A stretch of DNA of 64,000 nucleotides from Homoserinibacter gongjuensis (GTDB lineage: Bacteria > Actinomycetota > Actinomycetes > Actinomycetales > Microbacteriaceae), in contig NZ_BSVA01000001.1 in assembly GCF_030161875.1 (NCBI RefSeq), positions 744,001 through 808,000 on the forward strand, given 5' to 3'. Each line of letters starts with the position of its first letter. The first letter of the stretch is position 1. Shown here piece by piece: positions 1-11,879 of the stretch. Below the pieces are notes generated by a model. It worked only from the letters and a program-made list of their open reading frames with translations. It did no database searches and had not been told where the DNA came from. Made by a program: the position numbers and the translations under genes.

Positions 1-38
1 CACTTTGGCATTTCCGGACCCGTCGCGCCGGGTGGGCG

Positions 39-188
39 TCAGCGGCGACCGGTCTTGGCCAGGGGAGAACCACCGACGATGTGCCAGCCGGCACAATAGG
101 GGCAACCAACCACCTGAGACGGCTTGTTGCCGCGCCGAAGGGAGTTCGGTGACGTCCCTGGGGGTGGTGTAGTTCTCGGGCTCGGGTG
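39..188 (-). pseudogene. possible truncated zinc-ribbon ORF tail
   Basis: A leftward open frame with no good start codon ends at a TGA at 39-41. It contains the peptide CPYCAGWHIVGG, where a CxxC pair followed by WH resembles a small treble-clef or zinc-ribbon protein. The frame is closed upstream by a stop at 189-191. The only in-frame start candidate is a GTG at 111-113, which would give 24 residues. It lies beside the transposase remnant and may be the 3' end of a gene cut by the element. The family is not recognised and a chance open frame is possible. Confidence 0.2.
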
Positions 189-206
189 TCACGTCGTTGA
201 CGTGAG

Positions 207-276
207 GAGCCATCGTGCGATGGTCAGTGAGAACTGTCTAGGAATCTCACGGAAGGACACAAACGCACGATGGCTC
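207..276. promoter_or_regulatory. inverted repeat spanning the transposase start codon
   Basis: GAGCCATCGTGCG at 207-219 is repeated perfectly inverted as CGCACGATGGCTC at 264-276. The loop is 44 bases and the second arm contains the ATG at 270. In RNA read in from outside, the stem would hide the transposase start codon. IS10 and IS50 limit transposase translation from external transcripts with such fold-back structures. Here the role is inferred from position only. Confidence 0.45.
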
Positions 277-650
277 TTGACCAGTCTGCCCTCCTCGAGC
301 TGCTCGGGGAACTGAAACTCACCGATGTCACTGACCGGATCCGGGTCGCGACCGAGACGCTCTATCAGGAACTGATCGACGCGGAAGCGACCGCGGTGAT
401 CGGTGCGAGCCCGTTCGAGCGCTCTGCGACCCGTACCACGCAGCGCAACGGCTTCCGGGCGAGGACGCTGTCCACGACTGCCGGGGATCTGGAGTTGCGG
501 ATCCCGAAGCTGCGGCAGGGCAGCTTCTTCCCGTCGCTGCTGGAGGTGGCGTCCCGCCTGACCGCCCGTTCTACTGGAGCCTCTATTAGCCCTGCTTGGG
601 TCCGGGAATGGCTTGACATGCGGTTGGCGAGACGTCACCGACGTGTCTGA
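270..650 (+). pseudogene. IS256-family (MULE) transposase, N-terminal remnant
   Basis: The first ~92 residues read as the N-terminus of an IS256-family transposase. They include the LYQELIDAEATAVIGA segment, the TQRNGFRARTLST motif and DLELRIPKLRQGSFFPSLLE. IS256 transposases are usually about 400 residues with a DDE catalytic domain. Here similarity stops near base 546 and the remaining ~34 codons are unrelated. All catalytic residues are missing, so the gene cannot be active. It lies just past the end of the helicase gene and marks the outer edge of the accessory island. Confidence 0.75.
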
Positions 651-710
651 GGGTTCGATCGGCGCAGTCGACACCGGGACCGGCGACAGTTTCAGTCGCA
701 TCCTGCCGGA

Positions 711-3700
711 CTAGTCCTCGGACAAAAGCCCGATGGTCAGCTCGTCCGACTCGATGTTCAACTCGAGTCCGAATCCAGTGTCCAAAATGCTCTGTACATC
801 CGAGTGGTCGCCTGACGCCACAAACGCCACTGCACGCTCATCCATGTAGACGACGAGCGGCGCCGGGGGCGTCTCACCGTCCAGCGATCGCAGTGCGATG
901 GACCCTGAAGTTTCCGGGTTGAGCTCAATCCAGGACAAGGATGCTCTCGCGACGCCGTCCTCAAGCAAAGAGCGAAGAAGGCTTCGCCGGCGGACTCGAG
1001 TGAAGTCAACGAGGTCCAGAACCTCCGAAGATGTCGCCGCGAACTGGTTACGCCAATCGCCGATGCTGAGTTCAGCCAGCCAACTACGAAGTTCATCCAC
1101 CGATTCGGCCTCAATTGGCGCACTTTCGGCAAGCACGTTGGCCAACCGGCGCGATCGGAAGCCTGACCTCATCAAGCGAAGTGCGCGCAAATCTTTGACC
1201 CCATACCGAATGTAGCCAGAGAGCTCGGGGCAAAGCCTTTCCTCTGAGTCGAGACGTTCGAGATGGAGATTGATCAGGTCGACCAGGGCGCCGACGGTCC
1301 ACGCGAAGTAGTGCTCGCAGTGGTTGGTCACCGCGGTGACAGCCTGCTCCAACCTCCACGACGGCGGTTCGACCGCCGACAGGAACTGTTCTGCAAGATC
1401 CGGAAGCGACGCGCCGTTCATCCAAGAACGAACAAGGTCGGCTGGGCCAACCGAGACATCTTGGCCGCGAGGGGTGACGCGAAACTCCCATTTGGGCGCT
1501 TCCGGTAAGTCGAGCAGTGTCGGCAAGTATGGGCCCAAGAAGGAAAGAGCGACCGACGGGGAGCCGAGATCCTGGGAGCCGTCAACTTCAGAAGCAAGTC
1601 GAAACGCAAGGTGATCCATCCACCGTGCTGTCGAAATTGAGGTCCCGGTGCGGGGCCACCGCCGTCGCTCCGTTGGCTCTGTGGCGAGGTAAGCAAGTTT
1701 GGTTGCCTCGGCGAGGGGCTCGTAGACCGCGCGAGCAGCTAGCGACTGGGAGGCCATCAGGGTGGAACCGACAATCGCTTCGACGTCCGCAGAGAATGAC
1801 TCGGGTGACTCTGTCTCGTCGGTCGCCAGCATCAACCAGACAAAGCTAATGAAGTCAGCGGCAACGCCGGCGGCCGAGAAGATCGCGTCGGTGTCTTCTC
1901 GAGCCGATCGCTCCAGCGCCGCAACCGATACCAGAGCATCCTCGACAATGAGAGAGGACGTTACGGCGAGCTCGTCAGCGTCGGGATTGAGATCGTCGAA
2001 GTCCTGCGAAGATGGCGCGGCAGCCCGCACCAGAACTATCCATCCCTCGGTTTCTCGACCAGCGCGACCTGCTCGTCCCATCGCATTCACGAGCCTCGCC
2101 CCGCGCAGACGGCTGTCCTCGGGCTGGCCCTGGTAGCTCTGGTCGTACAGAACGACTGTTCGAACCGGCAGGTTTACGCCGTCAGTCAGGGTCGACGTGC
2201 ACGTCAAGAACGGCAGCGAATCGTCTTTGACCGCCTCTTCCAGAGCCTCGAGAACCTCAACAGGCAAGCCGGCGTGGTGAAACGCTGCACCACCGAGGAG
2301 TGCCTGTACTAAAGGATGCTCCGGTCCCAGCTGCTGCCGCACGAAGTCGACGAGCGAACTCAGCCTTGGGTGCTCCACCTCGTTCGATGCTGCAAGGGCA
2401 GCAGCGAGGGATTGGGCTTGGAGCTTCGTGGTGGCCACCACAAGAACGGAACCTGCGTGACCGAGCGCCCGAACCATGTCTGCCGCAATGACATAATTCT
2501 TGGTCGAGCGATCTCCGTCGACCTTCGTCTGTTGAGGCCGCTCTCCCCGTCCTTCGACTTGCGAACCAACCGCCACCCGGTGTCGCCCTGGGTCGACAGA
2601 GTCGTGACCTGACCGTTCGCGAGACGAAGGCGAATGAGTCCCTTCAGCTCAGTCGTGTGCCGGAAAGGCCAAACCGTACCCGCGCCACTCTCGACCGATG
2701 TGAGCTCCCAGTCGGCATCGGTGTTGAAGACGGCATGGAGTCTGCGTGGCCCTCTCCAGTCAGACTCATTGACCAGAGCCGCTCCGTTGGGGCTAAGCCA
2801 TTGCGCTATCGATCCCACGTTCCCCATTGCCGCCGAGATCAGAACGATGCGGTGGTCGGTTTCTCGAGTCAGGAGATCGAGCGCTGAGATCGCTGACTCG
2901 AGCGCGAATCCGCGCCCTTGCTCCTTCAACAGTTGGGCTTCGTCAAACACGAACATCCCATACCGATCCAGAGTGCCCGATGCGTCATGTCGAATGAGTT
3001 GGACGAGTCGTTCGGGCGTCATCACGTCGACGTCGGAAGGCTCGTCATTCCCACCGTCGAACGTCATTAGATCCCACAGCGTCGGATAATCGGGAAGCTC
3101 GGGCCCTGCCTCCTTCTGGAGCATTCGCACTCGCCGAGCCATCGCACGCCGAACTTCTCGGCCCAGGCTTCTGGTTGGCACGACGTAGCAAACGCTTCGA
3201 TTACTCTCGGCCAAGAAGTTCGCAGCAAGTAGTTGCGCCATCAAGGTTTTGCCGCCGCTTGTTGGAACGGCCAGGACCATTCGTGTGACGTTGCCATTGA
3301 GCGGTGATGGCGTCGACGCCAGGAGATTCCGCTGCGGCTCCCACAGCGTTACCACTGCAGGGCTGCCCGACGCGAAGGTCTGGCGGACTACCGACGGAAC
3401 CGAGGGCGGAAGGATCGTTGGGTTCCAGACCGAGCCCGCCCACGCCTCGTCCACGAATTGAAGGATGTGTCCGGCAACCCATCTCGCGTTCAGGTCCTCG
3501 GGACCAACTTCGTCTGCGACTACAGCACGCAACCGTTGCAGGCCTCGATCACGCCTCTCCAGATTTCCGCGAACCAAGAAGTGAAGTAGGTCCTCGGCTC
3601 CAAGAGTGACGAATTGCGACGGACCGTAGGCAGTTGATCGGAGATCAGTCAGCTCCGAGATTGTGGCAAGGTCGGCAAACTGACGTCTCCAAACCGCAAA

Positions 3701-4186
3701 TCGCTGGAACAGAGTGCGGGCGTCCAGTCCCAGAAAGGCCGCGCCCACCTCGAGTGGTGCGAGAGCGAGCTGACGGGTTACGTCGAATTCTTCTTGATCA
3801 TTGGTCTTACGCAGGCGTTCGGAAATAGCCGTTGCGTTCGGCTCCCGGCCGCCTCTGCGATAGCCGATAGCCGAAGCGAACCCGAACGACAGCATCTCTT
3901 CGCGCGTGCGATCGGGATTCGCCATCGCCAGATCGAACACGTGGGCGCTCACCAGGAACGCTTGGCGCTGCCTGACCAGCGTGTATCTTTCGGCAGCCCC
4001 GCTCACGGAAGCGATCCCGTGAAGGTACCAAGCCGTGTCGAGCAACTCTGGCGCGATTCGATCCCGCCGCAGTATCAGACCGATCTCGGCGGTCGCGAGC
4101 AGATCCTGCAATTGCTCGGGAGTTGGAAGCCCCGAACGCTGGGCCAGGGCGCCACCGAGTAATGCGATATCTAGAGCCCGCTCCAC
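711..4186 (-). CDS. Ski2-like DEAD/DEAH helicase (HamB-like), one frameshift
   Basis: This is a superfamily 2 helicase of about 1,158 residues. The N-terminal ~300 residues have no motif I recognise. They are followed by motif I VPTSGGKT (residues ~307-314), motif Ia VVPTRSLGREV (~335-345), motif II DEAQ (~415-418), motif III SAAMGN (~451-456) and, in the second half, motif VI NAMGRAGRAGRE. The reading frame shifts near 2541-2548, and restoring one base in a GA/G-rich stretch reconnects both halves. The GTG start overlaps the upstream nuclease gene by 16 bases, so the two are probably translationally coupled. A nuclease plus Ski2-like helicase pair is the composition of Hachiman anti-phage systems. 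The stop codon shares the palindrome CTAG at 711-714 with an open frame on the other strand. Confidence 0.75.
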
Positions 4187-5016
4187 ACGATGTCCTTCAC
4201 TCTCGATGCGAAGCCCGCAAAGTCGGGAATGGCGACGACAATTGCCTCCGTTTGCGCGGGGAGCGCGAACGCGGGGAAGGTGGCGCGAATTGAACCGAAG
4301 CTGCGGTGGCTATGTGGAGCCGTCGACGCCGACGTGCCGACCGAGACGCCCACCCCGGCCTTCGCGCTGCGGTCGAACCACAGATCAACCATCGAGGAGT
4401 ACATATCTCTCAGGGAGACGTCTTCAATCATCGACTCCGGCCCCGAAAGTTTGGCGAGGTATTCGTGCCCGCGCTTCGCGAGTTGCTTTCCTGCGCGGTT
4501 GATGGTCCCAGAAATGACCGCTTGAGCAGTGTGCTTCTTAATCTCCCAAAGACGGAACACGTAATCGCCAGAAGGATTCGCGTAGACAACAAGCCCATCG
4601 CCTCCCGGCTCGAGCGGATCTGCTTTCACGGGATGAGCGCGAACCAGAACACGGCCGTCCCGCGCGACGAGACGTTCGGCAATAACGAGGTACCAAATCA
4701 GCTCCGCTATGTGCCCTTGAAGGTGATCGTCGTTCGGTGGGTTGTCAGGCGTGCCAAAACCGATCGACATGAAGGTTTCGACCGCCTTCAACGCCGTGCC
4801 AGTTTCGGGCGGCCCGCCGTCACGCCTGCCGCGCCACCGGTCAAGGACGGGAGACTCGCCGCAAACGATTTGCATAGCAGTGTCAGCGAGCAACTGAGCC
4901 GCAGCTTCTCGTTCGGCGCCTCCGAGCTCGAGGCCTCCGATCACGTACTCGACAGCAGAGTCCGCGGTGCTCTCGCTCAGTACCAGCAGCGGCGTTAGTG
5001 CGGTTGCGCGCGCCAA
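4171..5016 (-). CDS. PD-(D/E)XK-type nuclease (HamA-like/DUF1837-like)
   Basis: This is a 281-residue protein upstream of the helicase. A plausible PD-(D/E)XK core is visible: GHIAE with Glu105, GGDG with Asp140 and WEIKK with Glu158-x-Lys160. That order and spacing fit the nuclease fold of Hachiman HamA (DUF1837), but I could not check homology. I use the TTG start at 5014-5016 because a strong AGGAGG Shine-Dalgarno sits at 5021-5027. In Hachiman, HamA is the DNase effector held in check by HamB bound to DNA. Alternatives are a type II-like restriction nuclease or another nuclease-helicase defence pair. Confidence 0.6.
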   Translation of the reverse strand: MARATALTPLLVLSESTADSAVEYVIGGLELGGAEREAAAQLLADTAMQIVCGESPVLDRWRGRRDGGPPETGTALKAVETFMSIGFGTPDNPPNDDHLQGHIAELIWYLVIAERLVARDGRVLVRAHPVKADPLEPGGDGLVVYANPSGDYVFRLWEIKKHTAQAVISGTINRAGKQLAKRGHEYLAKLSGPESMIEDVSLRDMYSSMVDLWFDRSAKAGVGVSVGTSASTAPHSHRSFGSIRATFPAFALPAQTEAIVVAIPDFAGFASRVKDIVWSGL

Positions 5017-5251
5017 CCTGACCTCCTCTCCGAGCAGAGGTTATCGATGTCGGCAGCCAGATTGGGTTAGATGCACCTACTCATACGCACGCCGGCCCGC
5101 GAGGCCAATGATCTACTGGCCTCCGCCTCGTAGATCGGCGCGAGACGTGGCCAAAATGTGGCCAAATGGCCACAACTGACGAGCAACGAAAGGCGGCTCA
5201 TCTCATCCACGCCTTTGAATGGACCAGAAGAACCCCTGATCAGACCATGTG

Positions 5252-5325
5252 TAGCTGAGGCGGGACTCGAACCCGCGACCTCACGATTATGAGTCGTGCG
5301 CTCTCACCAACTGAGCTACTCAGCC
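5252..5325 (-). tRNA. tRNA-Met (CAT), elongator type
   Basis: The minus strand folds as a 74-nt cloverleaf. The acceptor stem is GGCTGAG/CTCAGCT, the D arm contains AGCTCAGTTGGTGAGAGC, the anticodon loop is CTCATAA and the T arm is GCGGGTTCGAGTCCCGC. The anticodon stem lacks the three G-C pairs of initiators, so it is an elongator. An Ile tRNA with a modified CAT anticodon is less likely. CCA is not encoded. It marks the boundary between the defence island and the core region. Confidence 0.93.
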
Positions 5326-5369
5326 GCACGTCCACCGGCCTGAGGGTGGAGCCCCGGACCGGTGAACAG

Positions 5370-5441
<72 letters not shown>

Positions 5442-5472
5442 GCACCGCGGATCACGCCGAGGCACCGCAAGA

Positions 5473-5500
5473 GCCTACCATCCGCCAAGGGGCCGTCACG
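5473..5500 (-). promoter_or_regulatory. candidate promoter for the tRNA-Thr/tRNA-Met unit
   Basis: On the minus strand GTGACG (5495-5500) and TAGGCT (5473-5478) are separated by 16 bases. They resemble -35 and -10 boxes of a housekeeping sigma factor. The -10 box lies 31 bases upstream of tRNA-Thr. The call rests on two imperfect hexamers. Confidence 0.35.
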
Positions 5501-5648
5501 CCATCCGCCGCCGCCCCTGCGACGCCCTCGCGGGTGCCTTCGCACGGCATCCGATCGACGTCAACCCCTCGCCGTGACGGCGCCGCGTGGCTAGCGTCGA
5601 AGCTGCGACGCGTCCGTCGCGCCTTCCCCCTGACGACGAAGGGCGCCC

Positions 5649-7834
5649 ATGCACACCTGGCCCGGATCGGCCTACCCGCTCGGAGCGACCTTCGACGGCA
5701 ACGGCACCAACTTCGCCCTCTTCAGCGAGGTCGCCGAGAAAGTCGAACTCTGCCTGTTCGACGACGACCTCGTCGAGACGCGCTGCACGCTCACCGAGGT
5801 CGACGGCTACGTGTGGCACGCCTACCTGCCCGGCATCCGTCCGGGGCAGCGCTACGGATACCGGGTGCACGGCCCGTGGGACCCCGCGAGCGGGCAGCGC
5901 TGCAACCCCGCGAAGCTGCTGCTCGACCCGTACGCGAAGGCGACGACCGGCGAGATCCGGTGGGGGCAGTCGCTGTTCTCGTACCGCTTCGGCGAGGAGG
6001 ACTCCTTCGACGACACGGATTCGGCATCCGACATGATGCACGGCGTCGTGGTCGACCCGTTCTTCGACTGGAGCGGCGACCGCGCACCGCGCACGCCCTA
6101 CGACGAGACGATCATCTACGAAGCCCACGTGAAGGGGCTCACCCAGCTGCACCCCGAGATCCCCGAGGAGCAGCGCGGCAGCTACGCGGCGCTCGGGCAT
6201 CCCGTGGTGATCGCGCACCTGCAGAAGCTCGGCATCACGGCGCTCGAGCTCATGCCCGTGCACCAGTTCGTGCACGACTCGGTGCTGATCGAGCGCGGGC
6301 TGCGCAACTACTGGGGTTACAACTCGATCGCGTTCCTCGCGCCGCACGCGGAGTACGCCTCCGCCGGTGCCCCCGGTCAGCAGGTGCAGGAGTTCAAGGG
6401 CATGGTGCGCAGCCTGCACGCGGCCGGCATCGAGGTCATCCTCGACGTGGTCTACAACCACACGGCGGAGGGCAACCACCTGGGGCCCACCATCTCGATG
6501 CGCGGTATCGACAATGCCGCCTACTACCGGCTCGTCGACGACGACAAGCGCTACTACATGGACTACACGGGCACCGGCAACTCCCTCAACGTCGGCCACC
6601 CGCACACGCTGCAGCTCATCATGGATTCGCTGCGCTACTGGGTGACCGAGATGCACGTCGACGGCTTCCGCTTCGACCTCGCGGCGACCCTCGCCCGCGA
6701 GTTCTATGAGGTCGACCGGCTGGCCACCTTCTTCGAGCTCGTGCAGCAAGACCCGATCGTGTCGCAGGTGAAGCTCATCGCGGAACCGTGGGATGTCGGA
6801 CCCGGCGGCTACCAGGTGGGCAATTTCCCGCCGCAATGGACCGAGTGGAACGGCAAGTACCGCGACACGGTGCGCGACTTCTGGCGCGGGCATCCCTCGA
6901 CCCTCGGCGAGTTCGCCTCGCGCATCACCGGATCGGCCGACCTCTACGAGCAGACCGGGCGGCGCCCCGTGGCGAGCATCAACTTCGTAACTGCCCACGA
7001 CGGTTTCACGCTGCGCGACCTCGTCTCCTACGATGAGAAGCACAACGACGCCAATGGCGAGAACGGCGCCGACGGCGAATCGCACAACCGCTCCTGGAAC
7101 AGCGGAGCCGAGGGCTCCACCGACGACCCCGCCATCCAGGCACTGCGCGCACGCCGCCAGCGCGACCTGCTCGCGACCCTGCTGCTCTCGCAGGGCGTGC
7201 CGATGATCGCGCACGGCGACGAGCTCGGTCGCACTCAGCAGGGCAACAACAACGTCTACGCGCAGGACTCCGAGCTCAGCTGGGTGAACTGGGAGCAGGC
7301 GGACACCGCGCTCATCGAGTTCACGGCGGCCCTCGCCGGCCTGCGGCGCGATCACCCCACCTTCCGCCGCCGCCGCTTTCTCGAGGGCCACCCGCTCGAT
7401 GAGACGCGCGATGCGCGCCCCGACATCGCGTGGCTCCGCCCCGACGGCCAGCGGATGCGACCGGAGGATTGGGATGCCGACTTCGGCAAGTCGATCGGCA
7501 TGTACCTGGGCGGCGGCGCGATCCCCGGTCGTGACGTGCGCGGCGAGCGCATCGTCGACGACGACTTCCTCGTGTACTTCTCCTCGCACGACGGCGACGT
7601 CGACGCGACGCTGCCCGACCTCGGCCCCAGCGCCTGGACGGTGCTCGTCGACACGAGCGGCGCCGCGGTCAACGCGACCCTGCGCACCGGCGACACCCTC
7701 ACACTCGCCCCCTTCTCGATGGTCGTGCTCACGGAGTTCATGGCCGAGGAGGAGACGGGCGACGACGCGGTGAGCAGTTCGCTCACGACGGCGGCGGCAG
7801 CTCGCCCGCCCGCCGTCGTCGACCCGGGGGTGGC

Positions 7835-7838
<4 letters not shown>
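5649..7838 (+). CDS. glgX: glycogen debranching enzyme GlgX/TreX (GH13)
   Basis: This is a 729-residue isoamylase-type debranching enzyme that hydrolyses alpha-1,6 branches of glycogen. An N-terminal CBM48-like domain starts at PLGATFDGNGTNFALFS. The GH13 barrel follows with DVVYNHT, GFRFDLAATL (nucleophile Asp near 342), AEPWDVG (acid Glu near 378) and VTAHDGF. Length and motifs match full-length GlgX/TreX. Its last bases overlap the next gene as ATGA. In the treX-treY-treZ order the debranched maltodextrin feeds trehalose synthesis. It is one of the few long genes here with no frameshift. Confidence 0.95.
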
Positions 7839-10163
<2,325 letters not shown>

Positions 10164-10167
<4 letters not shown>

Positions 10168-11864
10168 TCGCGCGGGTGTGGGCGCCGCGAGCCGCGACGG
10201 TAGAGCTCGACCGTGCCGGCATGCGCGAGCCCATGCACGCCGTGGGGGCGGCTGGTGGGAGGGCGGTGAGCTCGCGCCCGGTGAGCGCTACGGCTTCGCG
10301 GTCGACGGCGGGGCGACCCGGCCCGATCCCCGCGGCCGCGAGCTTCCCGACGGCGTGCACGGCCTGAGCGCGGCCCGGCCCACCCCGGCGGCGCCGCTCG
10401 CGACCCCGGGCTGGGCGGGCCGCGAGCTCGCCGACGCCATGCTCTACGAGCTCCACATCGGCACCTTCACCCCTGGCGGCACCCTCGACGCCGCGATCGA
10501 CCGTCTCGATCACCTCGTCCGGCTGGGTGTCGACGCCGTCGAGCTGCTGCCCGTGAACGCCTTCAACGGCGTGCAGGGCTGGGGCTACGACGGCGTCGCC
10601 TGGTACGCGGTGCACGCCCCCTACGGCGGACCGGATGCCTACCTGCGCTTCGTCGAGGCGGCCCATGCGCGCGGGCTCGCCGTGATCCAAGACGTCGTGT
10701 ACAACCACCTGGGACCGAGCGGCAACTACCTGCCCGAGTTCGGTCCCTACCTGCGCGAGGACCGCAACAGCTGGGGCGAGACGCTCGACCTCGACGAGCC
10801 CGAGGTGCGGCGCTACATCCTCGACAACGCGGCCCTCTGGTTCGAGGAGTACGCCGTCGACGGTCTGCGACTCGACGCCGTTCATGCGCTCGACGAGCGC
10901 GGCGCCCCCACCTGCTGGCCGAGCTCGCGGCCGAGACCGAGGCACGCGCGGCGCGTCTCGGCAGGCCGCTCACCCTCATCGCCGAGTCCGACCTCAACGA
11001 TCCGGTCATGTTCACGCCGCGCGCGGCGGGTGGGCACGGCCTCACCGCCCAGTGGAGCGACGACTACCACCACGCCGTGCACGTCGCGCTCACCGGAGAG
11101 ACGCAGGGCTACTACGCCGACTTCGCGCCGATCTCCGCACTCGGCATTGCGGCGACGCGCGGCTTCGTCCACGCGGGCAGCTACTCCTCGTTCCGCGAGC
11201 GCGTGCACGGCCACCCCATCCCGCCCGACACCGAGGCGTGGCGGCTCGTGACCTTCTCGCAGAACCACGACCAGGTCGGCAACCGCGCGGCGGGCGATCG
11301 GCTCACCGCCCAGCTCTCGGAGGAGCGTCTGGCGATCGCCGCGGTGCTCACGGTGCTCTCGCCCTCGACCCCCTGCTCTTCATGGGCGAGGAGTGGGCGG
11401 CATCGACCCCGTGGCCGTTCTTCACCTCGCATCCGGAGCCCGAGCTGGCCGAGGCGGTCGAAGCCGGCCGCCTCGCCGAGTTCTCCCGCATGGGATGGGA
11501 TCCCGACGAGGTCGCGCACCCGCAGGATCCGGCGACCTTCGCGCGCGCCCGGCTCGACTGGAGCGAGCTCGCCGAGCCGTTCCACGCCCGCATGCTCGAG
11601 CGCTACCGCACGCTCATCGCCCTGCGCCGCGCCGAGCCGGAACTGCACAGCCCACGGTTCGCCGAGCTCTCGGGCACGTGGGACGACGACGCCCGCACGA
11701 TCGCTCTCGCGCGCGGCGGCATCACGATCCGTGTGAACCTCGGAACGCGACCCTGGCGTGCGGGCGCCGCCGAGGAGGTGCTGTTCACCACGACCGGCGC
11801 TCCACCCATCGCGGGCGGTGAGCTCGTGCTGCCTCCCGACAGCGCGGTCGTCAGCCGCCGCTGA
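10164..11864 (+). CDS. treZ: malto-oligosyltrehalose trehalohydrolase, three frameshifts
   Basis: TreZ releases free trehalose from the TreY product. The chain begins [15 protein letters not shown] with a GTG at 10164 that overlaps the treY stop. It carries [19 protein letters not shown] (nucleophile), LIAESDLND (acid) and SQNHDQVGN. The frame is lost near 10248-10252, 10905-10909 and 11372-11376. Each time one extra G or C in a run of five restores it, giving about 567 residues, a normal TreZ length. It is the last gene of the trehalose operon and is convergent with the next gene, 6 bases away. Confidence 0.88.
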
Positions 11865-11879
11865 GGCGGGTCACGCCTC
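11863..11879. terminator. short hairpin over two convergent stop codons
   Basis: GAGGCG (11863-11868) and CGCCTC (11874-11879) pair around a five-base loop. The stem includes part of the treZ TGA (11862-11864) and the loop holds the stop of the opposing GH13 gene (11871-11873). There is no U-tract. It may act as a weak bidirectional attenuator between converging operons. Confidence 0.35.

Noticed and set aside
270-714. Complete insertion sequence
   Set aside because: Only the first ~92 transposase residues match IS256. The DDE domain and a right end are absent.
711-5016. Other helicase-based defence systems (BREX, DISARM, Druantia)
   Set aside because: The two-gene content lacks the methylase, phosphatase, DUF1998 or very large DruE-type components those systems need.
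5252-5325. Initiator tRNA-fMet
   Set aside because: The 1-72 pair is not of the unpaired initiator type and the anticodon stem lacks three consecutive G-C pairs.
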